A DNA stretch of 64,000 bases from Brachypterus glaber (lineage: Eukaryota > Arthropoda > Insecta > Coleoptera > Kateretidae), in the NCBI GenBank assembly GCA_958510825.1, contig OY294049.1:8742001-8806000 (forward strand), in the 5' to 3' direction. Numbering within the stretch: the first letter of the stretch is position 1; every line of letters starts with the position of its first letter. The notes below the pieces were generated by a model. That model was not told the origin of the DNA. It was given only the letters and a program-made list of their open reading frames with translations, and did no database searches. This document shows positions 55,385 to 64,000 of this stretch, one piece after another. Both the position numbers and the translations under genes were made by a program.

Positions 55385-57605
55385 TCTGAGTTATCTCGAA
55401 AACGCAAACCTTAGAGTTTCGAAAAATTTTGGTCTGCTAAATATAATGCGTTAACCCTTTAGGTGTCTTTGGGTTACTATTTTTCCACCGACTTTATATT
55501 CCTTCCACAGCTATGCCCAGCGATGAAATCTATTCCCTTAATTATTTTAAATTATTAGTATACTGATGACAGATGTTAAAGACTCTACGACATATGCATG
55601 CCACTTAATTGGTTATAGGTGGGAAGATATTATCCCAGTGGTCCACAAGAACACTAGATTTACGCAGATGAGTCGTGAAATGAAAAAAAAAAATAGTTTT
55701 TTTTTTAATTCAATAAAATAGGTTAAAATATAATTATGTAAGTACTAAGATATATGTATACTTACTTTACAAACTTAGCGTGAGAAATTATAGTTTATTT
55801 CATATTTAACTTAGTAACAGCAAGAAATGCCAAATAAATTACTGAACAACAACATTTAATATAATAAAAGCTGTTTTGTTCTAAAGATGGCGATTTTAAT
55901 AAAACGCAATTGTTAAAATTAGCCTAACATAACGCTCTACCTCTTGGCCTCCTAAAGGGTTAAAAATTCAAAAAATAGTGACTGGCTTCTTTTTTGTTGG
56001 CGATTTGGCCACCATTTTATTGGCTTGGCCTCCTTATCAAAAACCCTGCAGGTGCTCCCTGGCAGTTGACAACCTTTATTATTCATGTCATGTATATATT
56101 GCCTAAAGCGGCAACATGAGTAAATCCGGCTCTGCTATGACCCATAAAATGTCTTGTGAATGCCCTTAATCAGTTAGTCCCGTTCGAACTTTAAGCTTTC
56201 GAAAAGCCTATTATTTTCCTGGGGGATAATTGAATGGTATCAGTAGGTGTGGGATATGACTGTTCTAGATATCTTAGACCTTGTCGAATAATGGCGTCGC
56301 ATACACAAAAAACGTATGCTTGAATTAAATCATGGCCTTCGCTTCTTCTAGACCCCTTCTGACTAACGAATGTCACATCAAAAAATAAGCCACTTCAGAC
56401 TTTTTGTTTTGTTTTTATTCGAATGCATCTAAGTGCACTTTTTGTATACCAAAACTGTATAAAAAGTTTAATTCTTCGTACTGGTGCGAAAAGTAAAATA
56501 ACCGACAAAGATTGATATTGAAATTGATGACATTTGACCTCTACCGCCAAATGTGTTGTCAAAAATACTTTATTTATCAAGATATTACAATCGAATAAAC
56601 AAAAATAGTGTCTGATACACAAACGAAAACTGTTTTTTAGGGTGATTACGGTTGCCAACTGTACACTATACAGTGCATAATTTATAAGTTAAAGAGACTA
56701 TAGCGGCTACAAAAAAAAAATCGCCTAATATTTGATCTCTGACGATGTAACGTCATTTATTTATTTCATTTGCCACAGAAGGCTGGACTTTTCTTCTCAA
56801 GATAAAAGTAAAACCATTTTTAATTTTTTTAGATGCATTTAAATATTCGTAAATAAATAAAACTTCAAGGCACTAAAGTAGGACTGTAATTGTAGGTTTT
56901 AAGGCTATAGTACCTTGTAAAAAAATCTTTAAGCCGTCTAGATAAAATTGTCTCACTTTAGTCCCCAAATAAACTGTATTGTTTGTTATTATAAGAAAGT
57001 GTTGTCAAATATTATAGCGTTATAGACACTCAATCCAAAGAAAACAAAAATATTTATCAATTTCTGCATAATTAAAAATACACAACAAACTTACATTAAA
57101 TAATTCAAGACTGATTTACGGCAAGTTGTACGGAATTTTGGTACTATGCAAGTTTGTTGCAAGATTGATTCAATTACTGCGCATATCTACAGGCAAGTTT
57201 GAAGCTAGTTTTGAGCAATCAAAAAATCTTTTGTTCTTAGGCGATTTTCACACAAGTTTTATAGTAATTTTCGTAGTACCAACCTGGAAATAAAATGGTA
57301 AAGCGGGCGAAACTCAACCATTTTACTTAGATAATCTTTGACGTTTTTGATTTTTTTTTTCGGTGTAGATTTTTTTGTCTTTTTGATTGTTTTTTATTGT
57401 GTTTCTGTGTTTTGGATTGGATTTAATTGAATCCTGTGTTTTATTCGCTGTTTTATTATGTCAAAAGGGTCAACCTTATTAAAAAAAATCATATTTTTTT
57501 TAAGATATTATTTTAACGTATTGAATATAACTCTTTTAATGTAACAAAATATGTATATTTAAATAAATCATTTTTAATAATAATTTTATGTGTACCTAAA
57601 TTAAA
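55385..57605. other. Intergenic DNA, short unassigned frames
   Basis: No recognised gene. The minus-strand frame 56191-56376 (VTFVSQKGSRRSEGHDLIQA, then a Cys-containing stretch and YPTPTDTIQLSP) has a protein-like composition but no family and no clear exon borders. The rest is AT-rich without evident repeats. Confidence 0.3.
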
Positions 57606-57611
57606 GAATTG

Positions 57612-58495
57612 TTAATATACACGGTGTTTGCAGTTTTTCGGCATTAAATAAAAGGGATGATTCTACGTTACCAAACGTGAAAAACCAGCATAGGAACATA
57701 GGTCCGGAAACGAACCCCAAATTATGACCCTTTAAAATTTTACTAAAATTAAGGTTTTTAATTGTTAACTTAATAATATTAATAATATTAGTTAAATATT
57801 ATTTAGTTTTAATTTTTAATTTGATGCCTTTCACTTTGATATTTGTTTTAATCTAGTTCATTTAAAACTTAATGTACATTAAGTTTTAAATGAAAATATA
57901 AACTAAATAAACTAAACAAACTAAATAAATAAACTAAATAGACATATTGATGCTTCTAGCACGATATAAATAAATAAATTATTAACTCTGGTACCCTTTG
58001 ATCTAGAGTGACGAGGTTTTGCATGTACACCAGTAATAATAAGGGCATTTAGTTTTTTATCTATCCAGACGCGTACCTAGACGAAAAAAATGTGTACAGC
58101 TTAACACATTTTTGCCCCAAACTTTTTTTTGGATTCTTTGTAAAACATATAGATTCCTTGAGTAAAAATACATACAAAATATCATATAGTTTAACAATTT
58201 TAGAGCAACTGTTTTCAAAAAAAAATGCAATTAAGAGGAAGTCAAATTTTGTGACACCAAAAAGTTACTTTTTAAAAGGCTTTAATATGAAATTTAGGTG
58301 TTTCGGTAAAGAATAAGTTTTTGCTTAGTTTTAAATGAAGAATCGCCCTGCAGCATTAAAATTTTATTGGTGCTTTTTTTGTTCCACATTCAATATATCC
58401 GGAGATATGTTCCTTTGTTGATTTGTCAGGTTTTGTGATGTAGAATATCATCCCCTTTATTTAATGCAAAAGGACTGCAAACACCGTGTATAATA
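57612..58495. mobile_element. Family A foldback, 0.88 kb
   Basis: Ends are ACACGGTGTTTGCAGT and ACTGCAAACACCGTGT. Next-in words GCATTAAATAAAAGGGATGA and TCATCCCCTTTATTTAATGC pair. The interior carries TTAACTCTGGTACCC and TTTTGCCCCAAACTTTTTTT typical of family A. Confidence 0.8.
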
Positions 58496-58561
58496 ATCCT
58501 TCTTTATCTTGTGACAAGAAAAATAATAATAATAATTTTTATAAAAATATTTATAAATCAG

Positions 58562-58985
58562 TACACGGAAAAAAAAATTATAGCTAGGAGCGCTATAACA
58601 CACATACCAAGCAAATTATAATCGCTTATTATATAAATACAAGGCTTTCTCTTACAATTATGGCAGTCAGTCAATTTATATGAAATACTTTAATTGTTTA
58701 GTGAATAATAAAATATAACAAATAGTATGGCATTTATAGCTTAAATAGATTTAATTATTGTCCGTGCTAATAATTTTTATAATATAATAAAATTTCAGTA
58801 AATTTATAATAGTGCCTGTAATAAATATAATCGTATCTGTAATATATATAATCGTTTCCAATTTATTTTTAACATTATTAGTTATTGTGTCCCTTATAAT
58901 CTATAGCTTAAATCACTATAATTTGCCACTGTTACCAAATATCTTATAATGTATAGCGCAGAGCCCACTAATTTCTTTCCGTGTA
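58562..58985. mobile_element. MITE with TACACGGAAA ends
   Basis: Inverted ends TACACGGAAA and TTTCCGTGTA, 424 bp, AT-rich, non-coding. A partial inverted copy is at 51895-52067. Confidence 0.75.
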
Positions 58986-59262
58986 TACTGAAAAAAAAAA
59001 GATTTGGTTGGGCTAAGCAGATAAATAGTTAAATACGGACCAACTATTTTTCTGGTTGTACTGACAAAAATCTGGTAAGAAAAACAATAAAACTTGTGGT
59101 TACCAAAAAAAAACTTTAACGATCTGGTAAACACAACAATTTGGCTTGTAGCCCTTACCAGATTTCTGGTTGCAGCATCCAACCAAAAATAGTTGCTCCG
59201 TTTTTAAGTAGATACTATTTATCTGGTTGGCCCAACCAGATCTTTTTTTCTCTCAGTGAATG
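58986..59262. mobile_element. ~275-bp palindromic MITE, CTGGTTGGG family, copy 1
   Basis: The left arm (ACTGAAAAAAAAAAGATTTG, GGTTGGGC, ATAGTTAAATACGG, CTATTTTTCTGGTTG) and the right arm (inverse: ACTGAGAGAAAAAAAGATCT, GGTTGGGC, GGAGCAACTATTTTTGG) are complementary over ~110 bp. The word ATCTGGTAAG occurs in both arms. Confidence 0.8.
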
Positions 59263-59364
59263 TTTTTGATTTCATTTCGTTACCATATATTGGACCTTAT
59301 TTTGCTACATATTATAACCAGAATTTTTTAATACATAAATAGTAAATTATTACTAATAATATTT

Positions 59365-59600
59365 TCACTTATGTAGAAAACGAACACTTTCATAAAACCG
59401 CGTTACAGTTTTTAGGGGACTCGTGCCGCGTTTTGCGCGTGGGCCACAACTGAAACTGAAAATCGTGCTGAAAACTGTTCGGTGAAAACCCGTGTTCTTG
59501 GGCGCGCAATCTCGCACTGCAACGAAGGAGTTGCGTAGAGCAAGGAGGATCCGACATCCCGTGGATTGAGATTTGAACAAAAACAATCCTTTCGAAGATA
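59365..59600. other. GC-richer island, no gene assigned
   Basis: GACTCGTGCCGCGTTTTGCG, GTGGGCCACAACTGAAACTG, GGCGCGCAATCTCGCACTGC. Clearly higher GC and CpG than its surroundings. A minus-strand 73-codon frame crosses it but is not recognised. It could be a host promoter or first exon, or a foreign insertion. Confidence 0.35.
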
Positions 59601-59989
59601 TTAAGGAGTGAGTGCGTTATTTATACGAAATTACGAAAGATGAACTATACTGTTACAAAAAAAAATTATAATACAGACCTGAAAAATGAAAGGCATTAAA
59701 AGTTATTTGAATTCGGAGAAGTGAATTTCATATTTTTTATTTATTAATTTTAAGTATTTATTTTTTTTTTAATTTAAAACCGGGTTTAAGAAAAAGTAAC
59801 TAATTGTAAAAAAAATATTAATTGAAGGAAAATGTAATCTTTTAAATATTTTCACTGAGAAAATAATCGGAACCTATTTTATTACTTTTTTCTGTACTAA
59901 TCCAAATTTTGGTATTATTTACCGATTGTTATTTTACTGAATAATACTTTAAACTAGATTAATAACACAACTTAAAGTAAACCTTATAA

Positions 59990-60230
59990 CTGTGATATAC
60001 TTACGTACCTTTTTATGTATTTTGATCATATTTCAAAAATAAAATTAGCAAAAAGTTACACAGAAAACACTTTGGGACAAAAAACTAATTAGGCCCCCCT
60101 TTTTTTGCACATCCCTGGTTAAAATAAGCACATGAATATAACATACGAAGATGGGCCTTATTAAGATTAGTTCACACGCAAAGTCTCGTTGCTTTAACGC
60201 AAAGGGTTTCTAAACAACACCCTGTATAAA
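59990..60230 (-). repeat. Family A fragment
   Basis: ATGTATTTTGATCATATTTC, GGCCCCCCTTTTTTTGCAC, ATCCCTGGTTAAAATAAGC, GGCCTTATTAAGATTAGTTC, and an ACACCCTGTATA end. It is one arm only. Confidence 0.7.
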
Positions 60231-60234
60231 TAAA

Positions 60235-61415
60235 AAATATGTATTTACAAATAACACTTAGTATTAAAACTATAATCACATTTTCTGGGTGTAGAAAACC
60301 TAATTTTAATAACTTTTAATGCAGTTTTATACCTCATTAATGACGTAATAGAATGTTTTATTCAAATTTCAGTTTTGGGCATATTCGGGGTGCAAGAGTG
60401 ACTCCTTTTTAGAGTGAGTCTTAGTTTTTTTTCCAAAATTTGTAACTCGTTGTGGAATGAAGCGCTCTAAACAGCAGATGTGTATCTAAATAGAACTATA
60501 GACCCATCTTTTCTGAACAACTTGTTTTTTTGATTTACGTCATTATCTCTGTTACTAAATAAAATACAGTTAAAATAAAACATGATGCGGGACATTTTAT
60601 TTGATTAGGGCTGGTTTTATACCAATTTTATCGATATTTGCTTGATTTTAGGGTTTTTTTAGGGACCTAATAACCTAATAACAATTTTTAGACCCATAAA
60701 AACCGCAAACAAGATATTTCTTAAACAGAGATTCTAAAGAAATAGTTATGCTTCGAGTCCATTTGTTATTATGTATTATATAATAATAGTCTATTATTTT
60801 CGGTTTAGGAAATATCATTATGGGAGTGTGTAGAAGACAATATACAGCAATAAGCACAGAAAGCTTTTGATTCTGAACAAAAGGGACTTCAAGTATAATT
60901 TATACATGATTAATCGTGGGTTTAGTTGTATTTTAGCTGTATTACCACACACTTCTCTGGATTTTATTTTACGATAATGTTTGGCTGTTGATAATTTCGA
61001 GAGGCATCGTCCATAAATTGTTACGTTATAGTCTAAGAGCTGGGGACCATTTTTATTTAATTATTTGCTCCCAGCTGAATTTTTTATATGTCTTAAAGTA
61101 CATTCAAATTAAGTTACTTGAAAATCGCCAGGTCCAAGATCGGGTTCCTTTGGATGGTAAAATCCTCGAAAAGGTGGTGAAATGGGGTCTCCAAAAAATA
61201 TATTTTTAACTTACCGAGTCAAACAAATTACATTTATTACATTTAGATTAGTCTTTTTTCACAGTTTTACACAATTATTCACTAGGCTAAGAGTTAAAGA
61301 AAGACTTTAAAAATTTTATCTAACACTAAAAACTCTATTTAATTTTTATTTAATCAAAATGTCATTTCATAAATTCTCATTTCTTTAAAAAATTAGGTAT
61401 CACATACTTTAAAGG
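60235..61415. other. Intergenic DNA
   Basis: 60600-60690 is an inverted relative of 25720-25815. No gene recognised. The 73-codon frame at 60988-61209 has no detectable family. Confidence 0.35.
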
Positions 61416-61419
61416 CACA

Positions 61420-61675
61420 ACAATTTTTCTGGTTAGTGCAGATCAATAGTTAAATACGGAAAAACTATGTTTCTGGTGGCTTTAACCAGGAACCTGGTAA
61501 GGGCAACAAGACACATTATTGTGCTTAATAGATCCTTAAAATCTAGGTTTTGTTTCTGGTAACCCCAACGAGTTGTGTTGTTGTTCTTACCAGATATCTG
61601 GTTGTAGCAACAAGAAAAATAGTTGTTCCGTAACTACTGATCTGGTTGCCCCAACCAGACACTTTTTTCAGTGCG
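61420..61675. mobile_element. CTGGTTGGG-family MITE, copy 2
   Basis: Shares ATAGTTAAATACGGA, ACCTGGTAAGGGCAACAAG, TTCTTACCAGATATCTGGTT, AACCAGACACTTTTTTCAGT with 58986-59262. The left end is degraded. Confidence 0.75.
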
Positions 61676-61679
61676 ACTT

Positions 61680-61745
61680 ACGAGCCGGCAGCGGAGAATG
61701 ACGGTGCCGCGAGCGCGGAATGAATTTTCCATACGTGTTATAGAC
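61680..61745. other. Short GC-rich patch
   Basis: GAGCCGGCAGCGGAGAATGA, GGTGCCGCGAGCGCGGAATG. CpG-rich relative to the flanks. No gene assigned. Confidence 0.3.
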
Positions 61746-61867
61746 TATACTTTTAATTCGACTTTATTGGCTTTAAACTGCGGAAAAAATGGAAGACAAT
61801 GTTCATTGTCACTAGACATTGTAAATTCACAAAAACTCATATATCCCAAGCACAAAGGTATTCTGCC

Positions 61868-62757
61868 TTAAAAAAAATCCAAAAGTCTTGTAGATATAGT
61901 CTAGACCTTCCTGATAAAGGTACCAAAAGGCATCATCAATTGAAGTTGAGCTCGCGCCGCCATCTTGATTTTAAGGCACAATTTTGCAGTTTTTTGCAAA
62001 GAATCTCTAAACATTTTTTTTTAATAAGTTGTTAGAAAAAAGAAAGCTTATAAAATTTTCTGCAAAATATTTGGTCAAAACTTTTATTTAACTTACTTAG
62101 TTTTTGAGAAAATGAGAAAATGGTCAAAAGTTGTGCAAATATCTTCATTTTAAGGAACACTTTTGGACTTTTTTGCAAATATCTTCTTAACGGCTAATAT
62201 TTAAAAAAAATAAGTTGTGATAAAAAAATAATGCCTATGAAATTCTCTACAAAAATAATTGCTTACTTTCTCCCAGCTAACTTGATAAAGATGATATAAA
62301 TTCAATATTTGCTTAAACTAGATGTAGAAAACTAAGTAAGATAGAAAAAAGTTTTTAATGTGTATTTTGTAGATAATTTTAAAAGCTTTTTTTTATAATA
62401 ACTTATTTTTTCATTAAGTTGACCATATAGAAGATATTTGCAAAAAACTCCAAACGTGTACCTTAAAATCACTGTATCGGACGATTTTTGACCATTTTCT
62501 GGTATTCTCAAAATCTAAGCAAGAAAAAAAAAATTAAACAAGTATTTTATAGGGAATTTCATAGGCTTTCTTTTTTCTTATAACTTTTTTTTTAATTGAC
62601 TGTTTAGAAGTTATTTGCAAAAAGTGCAAATTGTACCTTTAAATCAAGATAGCGGCGCGAGCTCCACTTCAATCGATGAGGACTTTTGGGAAGTTTATCA
62701 GAAAGGTCTAAACTACATTTCTACCAATTTTAAAAACTGTTGGATTTTTTTGTGGCA
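61868..62757. mobile_element. Foldback element, ~0.89 kb
   Basis: Outer words AAAAAAATCCAA and TTGGATTTTTTT. Arms carry TTGAAGTTGAGCTCGCGCCG with CCATCTTGATTTTAAGG and the inverse (CAAGATAGCGGCGCGAGCTC, CACTTCAATCGATGAGG). The AT-rich centre near 62310 has TTGCAAATATCTTC words in both orientations. Non-coding. Confidence 0.8.
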
Positions 62758-62759
62758 AA

Positions 62760-63949
62760 CGGTGATTTTTGTACTTCGTTGCTGGGACTAATAGTTTTAA
62801 ATAAAGCACTTAATATCCTAGGAAGTTTGATTATCATAAACACTTCATTATTTTCCTAGAAAAATAAATCATTAACAGAACACTTGGCAAAAAATAATCG
62901 TTGTTATTGCAAATGAACGCTTTATAAATGAGATGATGGGAAAACTGACAACTGAGTTTTCCTGCTAAGGAAAATATAAAAATAAAAATATATTTTTCTC
63001 ATTTTTTATTCTTTTCTTTTGTTCGTAAAAATGCAGACTAAACGAGAAAAAAATGTGTGTTACAGATTATAAAGACGTAAAAGAAAAATTATGCCTTAAA
63101 ACCTTTTCATTTAGATTCCAATTTTGCTATAAACGCTTGATCTATCTTGCTCACAGATTACGATTACCTACTGCTTCAAGGCGTTAGTAAAGATATCTTG
63201 TATTAAAGACCAAAAATAAAATCTACAGGATTTGATGTATTCAGTGTGGATTTTTTAGACTGATAAAATTGATAGCAACAATTTTTAGAAAAATTTCTCG
63301 GATAGGTTGATTTTTATTTTGAGCGGGGCATCTTTTTATTTTACTAGCAAGAGTGACGTCATTTTTTGGTGCGGCAGAAACAAAAACCTCTCAACTTAAG
63401 ATTGGGATTTTCCATTTTTTACAACAAGATGGAGATGTTTCCATTATGCCCAGGGCCGGATTCAGGGGGGAAAAGGGGGCAATTCCCTGGGGCCCGGGCT
63501 CGATGGGGCGGGGGTGGCGTCGGAAGTTTCTTTAAGTTTAAAATAAACAGTTTATTTATACTCCTTCAGAATGATAAAGGCGTCAAAACGAGCAAATACG
63601 CAGATACTTTTCCCTCAAATTCGTGAAAATTTTCGCCTGCGGCGATTGTAAAACTTAAACGTAAACGCCAACGGTGAAACGGCGGCGCTTAAGCTTTCTT
63701 GCATTTTTGTAAAACTTTATATTGTAGTGCACTTGCATTAATATGAAACTTAAAATTGTAACACTGCAGTGTTACAGATTTGATACCTAGTCTATTCTAA
63801 TTTTAGAACAGTACACAAATGGACTATCAAAGTTGTAAATTTTTTCGCCTGCGGCGCTAAGGCTTTCTCATTTTTTTTTCATGTAAGATTGTAAAACAAA
63901 GTTAAGTTTCAAATATAAAATTAAAAAAAGTCAAAAATTAACACAATTC
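62760..63949. other. Right-edge intergenic DNA with GC motifs
   Basis: No gene. A G-rich stretch (63450-63520, GGGCCGGATTCAGGGGG and GGGGCCCGGGCTCG) may be an old relative of the 46.8-kb MITE. TTCGCCTGCGGCG occurs at 63632 and 63845. Confidence 0.4.
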
Positions 63950-63975
63950 CACAGATTTCACATGTGAAATCTGTG
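63950..63975. repeat. 26-bp perfect palindrome
   Basis: CACAGATTTCACATG and its exact reverse complement, with no loop. Confidence 0.9.
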
Positions 63976-64000
63976 CACAATTCGCAAAAAAAATTCCTGC

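Noticed and set aside
58092..58316. 74-codon frame
   Set aside because: Falls wholly inside a family A foldback.
1..64000. tRNA or rRNA genes
   Set aside because: No cloverleaf-like or rRNA-like segment was noticed. A dedicated tRNA/rRNA scan was not possible here.

Overview
This is insect nuclear DNA, very AT-rich and crowded with repeats. The insect call rests on two ecdysteroid-kinase-like (EcKL) genes and on the transposon types present (jockey/CR1-like LINEs, Tc1/mariner elements, a Penelope-like element, many palindromic MITEs). The order cannot be fixed from the sequence. No rRNA, tRNA, CRISPR array, operon or other bacterial signature was seen.

Host genes: the only convincing intact ones are two single-exon EcKL paralogues on the minus strand (3856-5061 and 9172-10368), about 4.1 kb apart. 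Both keep the kinase-fold motifs, with the catalytic HGD at the same residue number. They look like members of a local tandem array.

Layout: 1-9.1 kb holds small palindromic elements, foldbacks and the first EcKL gene. 9.2-12.4 kb holds the second EcKL gene and a decayed Tc1 transposase carrying an in-frame hexanucleotide expansion. 12.4-23.2 kb holds a pair of inverted ~0.92-kb repeats with internal ~97-bp minisatellites, enclosing a LINE 3' fragment and a Penelope-like element (GIY-YIG nuclease). 23.2-27.2 kb holds mariner and Tc1 transposase fragments. 27.69-33.23 kb is a Tc1-type transposon with ~705-bp terminal inverted repeats, split by a LINE whose ORF2 is open except for one stop codon. 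33.2-39.1 kb holds Penelope-like 3' tails, a second copy of the Tc1 fragment, a foldback and a ~185-bp tandem array. 39.1-43.3 kb holds a 5'-truncated LINE with a 754-codon open frame, inserted into a repeat whose uninterrupted copy survives at 47.7-48.0 kb. 43.6-64 kb is almost entirely foldback and MITE DNA, including a near-perfect 210-bp-arm hairpin at 47067-47509.

The genes do not form a pathway beyond the EcKL pair. The rest is a layered record of transposition: LINE into Tc1, MITE into palindrome, hairpin into foldback. The most interesting non-gene signals are the long hairpin, the empty/filled LINE site pair, hammerhead-like motifs at Penelope 3' ends, and recurring structured palindromes with GC-rich tips in AT-rich DNA.
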